This document shows, one piece after another, positions 8,620 through 17,513 of a DNA stretch of 47,851 bases; the stretch's first letter is position 1; every line of letters starts with the position of its first letter. The stretch covers positions 1 to 47,851 of the forward strand of contig JAHRFD010000034.1 of NCBI GenBank assembly GCA_020882975.1, given 5' to 3'. Source of the stretch: Microcoleus sp. EPA2 (GTDB lineage Bacteria; Cyanobacteriota; Cyanobacteriia; Cyanobacteriales; Microcoleaceae). Below the pieces are notes generated by a model. It was not told where the DNA came from. It saw only the letters and a program-made list of their open reading frames with translations, and searched no databases. Both the position numbers and the translations under genes were made by a program.

Positions 8620-9162
8620 ATGACACACTTTCCGATCGCAGAATACGAACAACTCACCGATCCAAAAGCTCAAGCAGTATATGACCAAATCTTGACAGAA
8701 CTGGGGTTTGGCATCGTACCCAACCTGTTCAAGTCAATGGCCACCAACCCAGACTTATTAGAAGCCAACTGGAAAAAATTCCGCTCTACAATTCTCCAAG
8801 GAGACGTACCGCGCACCCTCAAGGAAATGATCGGAGTCGCCATTTCCCAAGCAAATAATAGCGAGTACGCCTTAAAAGTTCACCTCCACGGACTCTCAGC
8901 TTTGGGAATCAGCGAAGAAGTCCTGCGGCTGCTGGTTTCAGACTTTGCCAACTGCCCCCTGCCCGCTCGTGAAAAAGCCGTAATCAGCTTTGGTTTGCAA
9001 GCCGCCATCAACCCCCAGCAACTCACAGCAACTCACTACCAAAACCTACGGGATTTAGGACTAGATGATGGAGAAATTTTTGAATTGATTGCCACGGCAG
9101 ATTTGTTTAGCAGTGTCAACAGATATACTGATGCTATTGACCTCGAAATAGATGCTCTGTAA
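8620..9162 (+). CDS. AhpD-like / carboxymuconolactone decarboxylase family protein without redox cysteines
   Basis: The 180-aa all-helical protein has the AhpD-like arrangement: LKEMIGVAISQANNSEYALKVHLHGLSALG. In redox-active relatives this stretch contains a C-x-x-C-x-x-x-H disulfide centre (typically NxCxYCxxxH). Here both cysteine positions are replaced (NNSEYALKVHLH), although the histidine is kept. Alkylhydroperoxidase activity by the usual mechanism is therefore unlikely; it may be a decarboxylase-like or non-catalytic member. Its stop codon is 3 nt from the adenylate cyclase start, so the two genes are almost certainly co-transcribed, which hints at a role linked to cAMP signalling. 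Confidence 0.8.
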   Translation: MTHFPIAEYEQLTDPKAQAVYDQILTELGFGIVPNLFKSMATNPDLLEANWKKFRSTILQGDVPRTLKEMIGVAISQANNSEYALKVHLHGLSALGISEEVLRLLVSDFANCPLPAREKAVISFGLQAAINPQQLTATHYQNLRDLGLDDGEIFELIATADLFSSVNRYTDAIDLEIDAL

Positions 9163-9165
9163 TCT

Positions 9166-10389
9166 ATGTCCCACGCCCCTAAGATGGGTCATCGATTAGA
9201 AGATCAAGACCGCGAAGAACTGTTGCTAACAGCCCGCAGCTTATTAGCAGAAGCTCAGTCTCTGTCCACGCGCATTGCGGCAGTCAATGAAATTGCCACC
9301 GCAATTAACAGCACTCTCGATATCAATTTAATTTTTCGAGTAGTAGGCAAGCAAGCCAAATGGCTGCTAGATTTTGAACACTGTAGCATTTGCCTGCACA
9401 GCATCAACTCTTGCACCACACTGTTTGGCAAAGCCATCAATTTAGATATTAATAGCCTCCCAGAAAATGGCCCCATCAAAAAAGCCTTCAAAACAGCCCA
9501 ACCCCAACTAATTCACGAAGGATTTCCTGCTGGTGTTTTGTCTAGCTACGCCTCCCAAATCATCATTCCTTTGGCAAGTGAAGGTAAAACTTTGGGGACA
9601 ATTATTTTTGCGACAACTAAGCCACGTTGTTATAACCAAGAAGATGTACGGATTGGCTATCTTTTAGCTTTGCAAGTATCCTCAGCTATCCGCAATGCTG
9701 AACGCTTCCAAGAGATTAATAGGCTCTATTCCCAACTTGAGGCCGAGAAACAAAAATCAGACAAGCTACTGTTGAATGTACTCCCCCTAGACATTGCCAA
9801 CGAACTCAAAATTAACGGCAAAGTCGAACCAGTTCATTATGACGAAGTATCGGTTTTATTTACCGATTTCAAAGGCTTTACTCAATTATCCGAAAAAATG
9901 ACACCGCGAGAGTTAGTGGACGAACTTGACTATTGTTTTTCTTATTTCGATATGGTGGTGGATAAATACGGATTGGAAAAATTGAAAACCATTGGCGACA
10001 GCTATATGTGTGCATCAGGAATTCCTCAACCCAGCCCTACACACGCCATTGAATCGGTACAGGCGGCCCTAGAAATTCTTCAGTTCATGGAACTGCGAAA
10101 ACAGGAGAAATCTGCTCAAAACATTCCCTATTGGGATATTCGCATCGGCATTCATTCCGGTCCTTTGCTAGCGGGAGTAATTGGCAATAAAAAGTTTACC
10201 TATGATGTGTGGGGAGACACGGTTAATACCGCATCTCGGATGGAATCTTCCGGGGTACCGGGAAATATAAATATCTCTCATGCTACCTTTGAATTAGTCA
10301 AAGATTTTTTTGAATGCGAACACCGAGGCAAAATTGTTGCTAAAAATAAGGGCGAACTTGATATGTATTTAGTTCGCGGGATTAAATGA
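9166..10389 (+). CDS. GAF-domain class III adenylate cyclase
   Basis: The 407-aa protein has a GAF domain at about residues 35-180, a short coiled coil (180-205, NRLYSQLEAEKQKSDKLLLN) and a class III cyclase domain (225-405). Catalytic residues are all present: metal-binding Asp234 in LFTDFKGF and Asp278 in TIGDSY, adenine-specifying Lys274 and Asp347 (YDVWGD), and transition-state Asn354/Arg358 in NTASRME. The Lys/Asp pair predicts ATP rather than GTP as substrate, so the product should be cAMP. The GAF domain is the likely regulatory input; no bilin-type cysteine context is obvious, so its ligand is unknown. No membrane segment is present. It follows the AhpD-like gene after 3 nt. Confidence 0.92.
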   Translation: MSHAPKMGHRLEDQDREELLLTARSLLAEAQSLSTRIAAVNEIATAINSTLDINLIFRVVGKQAKWLLDFEHCSICLHSINSCTTLFGKAINLDINSLPENGPIKKAFKTAQPQLIHEGFPAGVLSSYASQIIIPLASEGKTLGTIIFATTKPRCYNQEDVRIGYLLALQVSSAIRNAERFQEINRLYSQLEAEKQKSDKLLLNVLPLDIANELKINGKVEPVHYDEVSVLFTDFKGFTQLSEKMTPRELVDELDYCFSYFDMVVDKYGLEKLKTIGDSYMCASGIPQPSPTHAIESVQAALEILQFMELRKQEKSAQNIPYWDIRIGIHSGPLLAGVIGNKKFTYDVWGDTVNTASRMESSGVPGNINISHATFELVKDFFECEHRGKIVAKNKGELDMYLVRGIK

Positions 10390-10450
10390 CTAAAGTGTTG
10401 CAGATTTAGATTAAAATAATACAACTGTTGAATTAATTTTAAAGGTAATT

Positions 10451-11290
10451 ATGCAAATTTGGCAAGCCGATTTTTACCGTCGCCCCCTCCGAGACGAAGC
10501 GGGAAAAGCACTGTGGGAACTGTTGATTTGCGATGGGGCGAGCAATTTTACTTTTAGCGCTGTTTGTAGCCAATCGGCAGCTAATTCTACTTGGCTGGCC
10601 CAGCAGTTGCACGAGCAAATTCAACTAAAAAAAAAGCCCGATCGCCTTCAAGTATTTAGACCTCAATCTCTCAGTTTAATCGAAGCTGCGGGCAAAGTTT
10701 TGGGGATCAAAGTAGAAGCTACTCGCCGCACCCCGGCCCTGAAATTGCTGCTACAAGAACGGGCTAAAGCCTATTCGACTATGCCTAATTATACTGGCGA
10801 AACCTACAGTGCGATCGCCCTTGAGTCACCGCCACCCCTACCTTTACCAGAAAACTTGTGGGGCGATAGCTGGCGTTTTGCTTCCCTACCCGCCGGCGAT
10901 ATTGTAGAGGCTTTTACAGGGCGTCCCCTGCCAATTTTGGAAATGCCAACATCGTTATTACCGCTGAATTTGGGCTTGGCCTCAACAGTACCTGTACCGG
11001 GAGTGATAATTGACGGCGGGCGACAGTCGATGCGTTTGGCTAGGTGGCTTCAGGATGCTAATCCTTTCAGTTTAAATTATCTTGCTGGAGCTCCCGATGG
11101 GTTGATTTTGGAAGCTGGGTTAGCAGATAGATTTGTGGTTGCTACTTTTGCAGATGAGGAGGTGAAACAGGCCGCTACAATTTATGAACAGCGTAAGCAG
11201 TTGAGTAAAGGATTACATTTTTTGTTGGTGCAACCCGATGATAGTGGGATGACTTACACTGGGTTTTGGCTATTGAATTTTAATGGTTGA
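10451..11290 (+). CDS. Tab2/Atab2-like RNA-binding protein (DUF1092)
   Basis: The 279-aa protein begins with MQIWQADFYRRPLRDEAGKALWELLIC and ends with GMTYTGFWLLNF, both typical of the Tab2 family. In algae and plants Tab2/Atab2 binds mRNA of photosystem I reaction-centre subunits and promotes their translation. The cyanobacterial members are soluble proteins presumed to act in photosystem accumulation. The ATG at 10451 is preceded by AAAGG. It lies 61 nt after the cyclase gene on the same strand and could be transcribed with it, but a separate promoter is equally possible. Confidence 0.85.
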   Translation: MQIWQADFYRRPLRDEAGKALWELLICDGASNFTFSAVCSQSAANSTWLAQQLHEQIQLKKKPDRLQVFRPQSLSLIEAAGKVLGIKVEATRRTPALKLLLQERAKAYSTMPNYTGETYSAIALESPPPLPLPENLWGDSWRFASLPAGDIVEAFTGRPLPILEMPTSLLPLNLGLASTVPVPGVIIDGGRQSMRLARWLQDANPFSLNYLAGAPDGLILEAGLADRFVVATFADEEVKQAATIYEQRKQLSKGLHFLLVQPDDSGMTYTGFWLLNFNG

Positions 11291-11447
11291 TATCCCTTCA
11301 GTAATCAGAATTAAAACTTGAGATAAATGTAAATAGTGAGGGGCGAAAAAAAAGCAATAAATTATGATCTAGCACAATTCAAGCAGATTCAAGCGTATAT
11401 TTGAAAACACTAAGTATCTTTAGCTTGTGTCTAATCACACCGCAGAT

Positions 11448-11648
11448 TTACTCGACCACTAAAACCAAGCCACTTTGTATAGCCTGACACAATCGATTGA
11501 TGTGAGTGTGGTCTTTTTGGTCGAGTCCGTTCATCACGGCTGACTTGAGGAGCCTTCTGTCGAGGGCCGTAATTTGACGGAAAGCCAAGACTCGTTCGGC
11601 TACGGCTTCCACAGAGATTTTGGTGGTACTTGTAGAACTGACTGTCAT
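11448..11648 (-). CDS. small hypothetical protein
   Basis: This 66-aa frame starts with ATG preceded by a plausible ribosome-binding site (AGGGTG about 8 nt upstream). After a Ser/Thr-rich N-terminus it has a helical segment (VEAVAERVLAFRQITALDRRLLKSAVM) and a compact C-terminal part (DHTHINRLCQAIQSGLVLVVE). I do not recognise the family. Length, composition and the ribosome-binding site favour a real gene over chance. It is alone between the Tab2-like gene and mtnP and is transcribed divergently from mtnP. Confidence 0.6.
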   Translation of the reverse strand: MTVSSTSTTKISVEAVAERVLAFRQITALDRRLLKSAVMNGLDQKDHTHINRLCQAIQSGLVLVVE

Positions 11649-11858
11649 TGTTTTACACCCTAAAAATACATAACAGAAATCAGTATTTTTATTTTTAAAG
11701 ATTCAGTAAAGAAAGGTTGTGATTTAAATCACTACTTGTTTGTGACAATGTAGTGTATTCAAGACAAGGACGTGATTAAATATTTAGCGTTCTTGACACT
11801 AAATTTACAACAGCCCGGTAAAATCACTAAGTAAAACCCTCAAAAACAGGTAAAAATT

Positions 11859-12731
11859 ATGGCTCAAGCAAAGATCGGAATCATCGGCGGCAGTGGCTTG
11901 TATAAAATGGATGCCCTCAAGGATGTAGAAGAGGTAAAAATTGATACACCGTTTGGCTCGCCTTCGGATGCGGCGATCGTTGGCACCTTGGACGGTACGC
12001 CCGTAGCATTTCTGGCAAGACACGGCCGCAATCACACTTTTTTACCATCAGAAGTGCCGTACCGGGCGAATATTTATGCGATGAAGAGTCTGGGAGTTGA
12101 GTATTTAATCTCAGCATCGGCAGTTGGTTCCCTGAAAGCAGAGGCGAAACCTTTGGACATGGTAGTACCAGATCAGTTTATCGATCGCACCAAAGGTCGA
12201 GTTTCTACATTTTTTGGAGAAGGAATTGTCGGCCACATTACCTTCGGAGACCCGATTTGTGGGGCATTGGCAAAAGTGCTAGCAGGGGCGATCGAATCCT
12301 TGAACCTCCCCGACGTCACCCTGCACCGTGGCGGCACCTACGTTTGCATGGAAGGCCCCGCATTTTCCACAAAAGCAGAATCACACCTTTACCGCAGTTG
12401 GGATGCCACAGTCATCGGGATGACCAATTTGCCGGAAGCAAAATTAGCCAGAGAAGCGGAAATTGCCTACGCCACTTTAGCCTTAGTCACCGACTACGAC
12501 TGCTGGCATACCGATCACGAAAGCGTAACTGTAGAAATGGTCATCGCCAATTTGCATCGCAATGCCGAAAATGCTCAAAAAGTAATTCAAGAAACAGTCC
12601 GCAGACTAACTGAAAATCCTCCTGTTTCCGAGTCCCATTCAGCTTTGAAATATGCAATTTTGACCCCGTTAGATAAAGTTCCGGTGGCTACTAAGGAAAA
12701 AATGGGTCTGTTGTTGCAGAAGTATTTGTAA
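11859..12731 (+). CDS. mtnP: S-methyl-5'-thioadenosine phosphorylase
   Basis: The 290-aa enzyme cleaves methylthioadenosine with phosphate to adenine and methylthioribose-1-phosphate in methionine salvage and polyamine by-product recycling. Family marks are the phosphate-binding [10 protein letters not shown] at the N-terminus, the [19 protein letters not shown] segment, the substrate-binding [15 protein letters not shown] and [19 protein letters not shown], and TDYDCWH. These identify MTAP/MtnP rather than purine nucleoside phosphorylase. ATG at 11859 has a weak ACAGG site 9 nt upstream. TTGACA at 11793 could serve as the -35 element, but the spacing to the nearest -10 candidate is not ideal. 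Confidence 0.95.
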   Translation: MAQAKIGIIGGSGLYKMDALKDVEEVKIDTPFGSPSDAAIVGTLDGTPVAFLARHGRNHTFLPSEVPYRANIYAMKSLGVEYLISASAVGSLKAEAKPLDMVVPDQFIDRTKGRVSTFFGEGIVGHITFGDPICGALAKVLAGAIESLNLPDVTLHRGGTYVCMEGPAFSTKAESHLYRSWDATVIGMTNLPEAKLAREAEIAYATLALVTDYDCWHTDHESVTVEMVIANLHRNAENAQKVIQETVRRLTENPPVSESHSALKYAILTPLDKVPVATKEKMGLLLQKYL

Positions 12732-12735
12732 AACG

Positions 12736-12816
12736 AACCGCGAAGACGCTAAGAGCGCGAAGGAAGAACTCCCTCCCTTCTTTCTCTGACTTCCTGTGCT
12801 TAGCGCCTTCGTGGTT
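12736..12816. terminator. inverted repeat / bidirectional terminator built from a dispersed repeat
   Basis: AACCGCGAAGACGCTAAG (12736-12753) and CTTAGCGCCTTCGTGGTT (12799-12816) form an 18-bp stem with two mismatches. The site lies between the convergent mtnP and TPR genes, immediately after the mtnP stop. The arms are the AACCGCGAAG repeat unit seen elsewhere in the window, so this repeat copy has probably been used as a terminator. Confidence 0.6.
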
Positions 12817-12835
12817 TGTTTAATCTTAGGACTTA

Positions 12836-14065
12836 TTAGTTAGTTATCAAATGTTTAAATGCCTCATATTCACGAATATTTTCAAAATCAGCTTCATTTT
12901 TAGCCAACTGTTTACACAAATTGGGATTCAGATTTAAGGCACGTTTTAAATTTTCAATAGCCAAGTCAGTTTGACCTTGCAGCGCGTAACATCTAGCTTT
13001 ATTGTACCAAATTCGGTAAAAGTCTGGTCTAATTTTGGCCGCATTGTCATAGGAATCAATGGCGGCTTCGTATTTTTGTAATTTAGATAGTGCTACGCCC
13101 CGATTGTTCCAAGCGTCAGTATAATCATTTTTGATTTGTAGGGCTTGATTGTAGGAAATTACGGCCTGTTCGTATTCCTGCATTTTTGAGAAAGCTACGC
13201 CTCGATTGTTCCAAGCATCGGCGTAGTCTGGTTTGGCTTGAATGGCTTGTTCGTAGCAGGCGATCGCATCTTGGTATTGCTGCAATTCCAACAGCACCAC
13301 TCCTCGGTTGTTCCAAGCGTCTGGATAATTGGGGCGAATTGCAGTCGCTTGTTCGTAGGAGGCGATCGCCTCTGGATATCGCTGCATTCTGGTGAGCACT
13401 ACTCCGCGGTTATTCCAAGTATCTGCTAAATCTGGCTGGATTTGTAGGGCAAGGTTGTAAGCTGCGATCGCATCTTCGTAGCGGTTTTCAAAGAAACAAG
13501 CATCTCCCTGTTTCGCATAATCTCCAGCAGTTAATAACTGTTTGTAGTTACTGTAGTTAACCGGGGCAAATTCTTGAATTTGGGCATCGGGTAAGAGGAG
13601 GTCGGTTTCTACATCTGATTGGAAACTTTGGTGTTGAATTTCCCCTAAAATAGTTTCAGCATCAGAAATTAAAAGTTTTAATTGAGAAATTGTATCATAG
13701 CGCAGACTTTCAATTTCTTGACGAGCAATTGTTGTCTGCTTGGACAATTTAGCCCAGAGGAACCAAGCGGCGACTCCGGCGGCTGTCGGAAAGAAAGTTA
13801 AGGCAATTACTATGCCGTTTAGCAGTACCGCAGTGCGCCCGAAAGCGATGTCTACTTCTTCTTGAACGCGATCGCGAATTTCTTCTTTCAGTTCCACTTG
13901 TTGTGATGTATCCTGAACCCACAGTGCTGGTAATCTCGGTTCGGAGGCAGAAACAGCGCTATTGCTGATTAAAATAGTTGCAAGGGCGATCGACCCAATA
14001 CTTGTTCTCAAAATACTTGACAAACGTACTGTCGAAGCCATCGCCACCTGATTTGCGATTTTCAT
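12836..14065 (-). CDS. membrane-anchored TPR protein
   Basis: I start the gene at ATG 14065 (MKIANQVAM); the longer frame begins with TTG. An N-terminal hydrophobic stretch ending in AVSA-SEP resembles a signal peptide, and a second segment (LLNGIVIALTFFPTAAGVAAWFLW) is a membrane span. After a linker with a coiled-coil tendency come at least six tetratricopeptide repeats with the recurrent DAWNNRGV consensus. The repeats are almost identical, suggesting recent internal duplication. It probably acts as a scaffold at the cytoplasmic or thylakoid membrane; partners are not evident. The next gene (WbuC-like) diverges from it. Confidence 0.85.
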   Translation of the reverse strand: MKIANQVAMASTVRLSSILRTSIGSIALATILISNSAVSASEPRLPALWVQDTSQQVELKEEIRDRVQEEVDIAFGRTAVLLNGIVIALTFFPTAAGVAAWFLWAKLSKQTTIARQEIESLRYDTISQLKLLISDAETILGEIQHQSFQSDVETDLLLPDAQIQEFAPVNYSNYKQLLTAGDYAKQGDACFFENRYEDAIAAYNLALQIQPDLADTWNNRGVVLTRMQRYPEAIASYEQATAIRPNYPDAWNNRGVVLLELQQYQDAIACYEQAIQAKPDYADAWNNRGVAFSKMQEYEQAVISYNQALQIKNDYTDAWNNRGVALSKLQKYEAAIDSYDNAAKIRPDFYRIWYNKARCYALQGQTDLAIENLKRALNLNPNLCKQLAKNEADFENIREYEAFKHLITN

Positions 14066-14137
14066 GGTCAAGAGATGCTGGTAAGGTTAATCTCAGACTA
14101 GCCGATTTGTAGAAAAACCATTAAATACAGGATATCT

Positions 14138-14635
14138 GTGGTGCAATCCCCTCCCATCAAGTTGCTGACACAGGAATTGTTGGACGAAGTTGCCGCCAAC
14201 TCTCGTCACAGTCCCCGCCAGCGACAAAATTACAATTTCCACGATTTGTCAGAAAAGGTGCAGCGGTTTGTCAACGTCTTGCAGCCGGGGACCTATGTCC
14301 GCCCTCACCGACACCTGCGTCCTCCAGCAGTTAACGGTTTTGAGTTTTTTGTAGTGCTTCAGGGAGAATTGGGTATGATTATTTTCAATGACCAAGGTAA
14401 AATTATTGATTCTTTCCGACTCAGTGCGGCTGGGCCCACTCGCGCCGTGGAACTTCCAGAAGGTACTGTCCACAGCCTAGTAGCTTTGGCGGAGGATACT
14501 GCGATTCTGGAATTGAAGGAAGGACCCTACGACTTAGGGAGTGATAAAGATTTTTTGACAGATTTTCCTCCAGAGGGAACCCCAGCGGCGCGGGAATTGG
14601 TGGCGATTTGGGAAGCAGAGTTTAAAAGTGTGTAG
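14138..14635 (+). CDS. WbuC-family cupin metalloprotein
   Basis: The 165-aa protein shows the WbuC/cupin fold: RQRQNYNFHDL at the N-terminus, the metal-binding histidines in YVRPHRHLRP, then FEFFVVLQGELGMIIFNDQGKI and the second cupin motif with His in EGTVHSLVAL. Relatives sit in O-antigen or capsule clusters, or alone as here; their reaction is not established. The start is GTG at 14138 or the next codon (GTG at 14141). The gene is divergent from the TPR gene, with only 72 nt between starts. Confidence 0.85.
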   Translation: MVQSPPIKLLTQELLDEVAANSRHSPRQRQNYNFHDLSEKVQRFVNVLQPGTYVRPHRHLRPPAVNGFEFFVVLQGELGMIIFNDQGKIIDSFRLSAAGPTRAVELPEGTVHSLVALAEDTAILELKEGPYDLGSDKDFLTDFPPEGTPAARELVAIWEAEFKSV

Positions 14636-14689
14636 CTGAATTAATTGCGGCCCACTCGACTTAAAACTTGCTTTTTCTCCTTTAAATAC

Positions 14690-15205
14690 CTACTGATTAT
14701 TTTTTTCGGCGCTATTCGATACAAATCTAATGGCTGTCGGCATCCGATTGTATAAATCTGGGGCGATGCGAATCATTTTTCGCAGGATTTCATCCGTCAC
14801 CCAAAAAACTAGGGGAAAGGAAAAACTTTTGCTGAATTCGCTGCATAATAAGTTGGTAGAAACCAGTAGTCGATCGATCGCTATTACTGACTCTATACCC
14901 AGGATCATTAAAGCCGGCGGCTGTTGGTCTTCTAGTTCGGCAATGATTGTCGCGTAGAGAGTTGTGGCAGATTTTGGCAATAGCAGTTGCCGGGGTTTGA
15001 TGGCAGAATTGGCTTGCAGTCGATCGACTATTTGTTGCCGCAAAGTCATGGAGTTGCAGTGAACTAAAACAAAGGAAAAATAACCTTGAGCAAGAGTTAG
15101 CGCTCGCGTTAATACGGAAAACGAGCGTTCGTTATATTTATCTTCTTCACTTTGGGCTGTATTTTCTGAGTTTGGCGACACAAACATAGTTAACAGATTT
15201 TTCAT
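14690..15205 (-). CDS. stand-alone N-terminal domain of cyanobacterial TPR/NACHT-like proteins
   Basis: The 171-aa protein reads SVLTRALTLAQGYFSFVLVHCN, then LRQQIVDRLQAN, PKSATTLYATI, PPALMILGIESV and FPLVFWVTDEILRKMIRIAPDLYN. From memory this pattern forms the first about 200 residues of much larger cyanobacterial proteins with TPR repeats. Here it ends at a stop codon right after the domain, so it is either a genuine single-domain protein or a 3'-truncated gene. I did not find the expected TPR part downstream. The domain has an ATPase-like alpha/beta pattern but no Walker A motif. Function unknown. Confidence 0.6.
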   Translation of the reverse strand: MKNLLTMFVSPNSENTAQSEEDKYNERSFSVLTRALTLAQGYFSFVLVHCNSMTLRQQIVDRLQANSAIKPRQLLLPKSATTLYATIIAELEDQQPPALMILGIESVIAIDRLLVSTNLLCSEFSKSFSFPLVFWVTDEILRKMIRIAPDLYNRMPTAIRFVSNSAEKNNQ

Positions 15206-15629
15206 TTATTTTACAGCTTCTTTGGCTGAGACTATGTGTAGATTTTAGATAAGGAAATTTAGATCTATTTGTAGAATCCTGACATTTCAAAATTGGGCGA
15301 CACAGCATTAAATTGGTGGCAACGATCGCTTTCATCTCTGGGGAAAGTCTCAAATTCTCAATCTAGAATCCCAAATCTAAAACTCTCTCCACGGTGGTGG
15401 ATACACAGGTTTTTCAGGATATTTGAGATAAAATAGATGATTTTTCTAAAGAAAATATGAAGTTGAGAATTATTTTAAATAAAATATTCTTGCCCGGTAC
15501 TATATCACTATTAGATACTAATGGCAATAGTCCGAAGGCATAAATTTGGTTGATACTGGAAAATTTACCGGAGTGGGTAAAATGTCAGAATTAAATGTAG
15601 TGAAGGAAACAAAAACTCCCTCGATCGTC
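15206..15629. other. 424-nt intergenic region, no gene found
   Basis: The region lies between the stand-alone domain gene and the end of the first histidine kinase gene, both on the minus strand. The start-proximal part of the former must hold its promoter. The sequence is AT-rich with no clear repeat family, hairpin or coding signal. A frame at 15147-15353 is a shadow. Confidence 0.6.
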
Positions 15630-17417
15630 TTAAGCTAGCGACAAAGTAAACCAAAAAATTGCCCCAGCACCCGGAGTGCTAATCACTCCTATTTTCCCGC
15701 CGTGAGCCCCAATAATTTGCCGGCACAGATAGAGCCCTAAACCTAAACCAACAGATTGTCGGGAGCGTGAGCCTCTAACATAAAGTTCAAAAAGATGTTC
15801 GCACTGCTCCGGCGATATTCCCACCCCATCATCTTGAACAACACATAAAATCATCTTCATGGGAGAAGTCAGAAGTGACAATTGGGAATTCAGGGTAAAA
15901 ATTTGGGAATCATTAATGGCAAATTCCTTTGTATCCCATGGCACATCCCCCGGATATTTAGTGATTTTTTCTACATCTATAACATGAGCGGAAATAGTCA
16001 CATTTAGCCCGGAAAAATTGTGTTTTAAAGCGTTAGAAAATAAATTAGAAAAAACCCGCCATAACTGAGTGGTATCGCCATAAACGGCCGGCAAATCATC
16101 GGGTACTAAATTTTTAAACTTAGCTTGATTCTCATGAATTAACTGCTCCAAATCGGCAGCAGCATCTTCAATTAGCTGCTTCAAATTTACCCGCTCGCAG
16201 TGCAAAACTAAACCGCGCAATTCGCTAGCATGAACTTCCAATAAAGAATCGATTAACCGCAATTGCTGCTCGCTACCTTTAATCATCCGCTCCAAAACTG
16301 AGCGAGGAATTTCTATAGATTTATCAGATTTTTTTTCCCAATTTTTCAAAACCATTAACATTCCCGCCACAGGGTTTCGCAAATCGTGAGAAAGAGCGTG
16401 AACAAATAGCCTCAGAGCTGATTGTGCCTGTTTTCGCTGGGTGATATCTTGAATGGAACCTTCATAATAAACTACAGAGCCACTGCTATCGAACACCGCC
16501 CTAGCATTCTCAGAAATCCAGACAATGCTCCCATCTGAGCGATAAATTTGAGACTCAAAATCCGACACTCTGCCGTTTTCCTCGATCGCTCGCACAAACT
16601 GACTCCTGCGATCGCGATCGAGATACAACTGATGCCCGATATCAGTAAATTTGGCCGTCACCTCCGATGGTGAATCGTACCCAAAAATCTTCGCCAAAGC
16701 TGGATTAGCAGTAATATAGCGGCCATCAGGAGTGCTTTGAAAAATACCCTCACCAGCATTTTCAAAAATACTGCGATACTTCGCTTCCGCCACCTCCAAT
16801 TGTTGATAAGCAGATTGCAATTCTCGGCGAGTGCTAAACTCTGTTTTTTGGAGAATTTCGTACCAGTAAACTGACAAGTCACAAATAAAACAAAACCAAA
16901 ATAAATACAAGTAAAATCCGCTCATCCGAAAAGGAGTATACCTAGCAAAACTCAGGTTTAAAACCAAATTGATTGCGATGTGGCACAACAAAACACCGAG
17001 TTGAGAAATCAGGTGCAGAGGCCAACGTACAGGCATGAGCGTAGCCTGGGTCAGAAATGCTAAACTCCAGGTTAAAATCGGCAAGTCTCCGACTCTGGCG
17101 AAAGCCAATCCAAGCTGTACAACTACAGTCAAGGACCAGGAAAAACCCAAAAATAGCAAACCAGGGTAACGCTGTCCGATCGCAGTTTTTTGCAAAACCA
17201 AGCACATGATTAAACCTAACTCTACAGCAAAACTCGTGTAGAGGTAAACAGCTTTAAACTCCTGGGGAGCAAAGAGGGCTTCACCGAAAAAATAGATAAT
17301 AATTGTTAAAACAAAAAAAATAGCAATCTGCACAGTAGGGCCTAGCCTGTCTCGCAGAAAGCGATCGCGCCACACCTCATAAACCGTTAGTCCTGGAACT
17401 GATTTAGCATTCGCCAT
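15630..17417 (-). CDS. PAS-domain membrane histidine kinase
   Basis: The 595-aa sensor kinase has about six hydrophobic segments (residues 28-185), a PAS/PAC domain (212-330, YRSIFENAGEGIFQST ending in YYEGSIQDITQRK), a HisKA domain with phospho-acceptor His344 in HALSHDLRNP, and a HATPase domain with N box (FSNALKHN), G1 (DDGVGIS) and G2 (GLGLGLYL). A non-conserved stretch of about 36 residues (484-519) separates the N box from G1. ATG at 17415-17417 directly abuts a heptanucleotide repeat tract, leaving no ribosome-binding site. No partner response regulator is encoded nearby. It resembles the second kinase gene at 17993-21001 in its C-terminal half, so they probably derive from a duplication. 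Confidence 0.9.
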   Translation of the reverse strand: MANAKSVPGLTVYEVWRDRFLRDRLGPTVQIAIFFVLTIIIYFFGEALFAPQEFKAVYLYTSFAVELGLIMCLVLQKTAIGQRYPGLLFLGFSWSLTVVVQLGLAFARVGDLPILTWSLAFLTQATLMPVRWPLHLISQLGVLLCHIAINLVLNLSFARYTPFRMSGFYLYLFWFCFICDLSVYWYEILQKTEFSTRRELQSAYQQLEVAEAKYRSIFENAGEGIFQSTPDGRYITANPALAKIFGYDSPSEVTAKFTDIGHQLYLDRDRRSQFVRAIEENGRVSDFESQIYRSDGSIVWISENARAVFDSSGSVVYYEGSIQDITQRKQAQSALRLFVHALSHDLRNPVAGMLMVLKNWEKKSDKSIEIPRSVLERMIKGSEQQLRLIDSLLEVHASELRGLVLHCERVNLKQLIEDAAADLEQLIHENQAKFKNLVPDDLPAVYGDTTQLWRVFSNLFSNALKHNFSGLNVTISAHVIDVEKITKYPGDVPWDTKEFAINDSQIFTLNSQLSLLTSPMKMILCVVQDDGVGISPEQCEHLFELYVRGSRSRQSVGLGLGLYLCRQIIGAHGGKIGVISTPGAGAIFWFTLSLA

Positions 17418-17497
17418 TTGTTATTGGTTATTTGTTATTTGTTGTTTGTTATTTGTTATTTGTTATTGGTTGTTGGTTGTTCGTTGTTGGTTGCTTG
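17418..17497. repeat. TTATTTG/TTATTGG heptanucleotide tract
   Basis: More than ten units of TTATTTG, TTGTTGG and variants run from the start codon of the first histidine kinase toward the four-helix-bundle gene. It is an STRR and forms the entire 5' leader proximal to the kinase start. Confidence 0.85.
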
Positions 17498-17513
17498 ATT
17501 ATTTTTTCGTTTC

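Noticed and set aside
17418..17497. Possible CRISPR-like array of short repeats
   Set aside because: Units are 7 nt and contiguous without spacers; they are STRRs. No CRISPR array or cas gene was found anywhere in the window.
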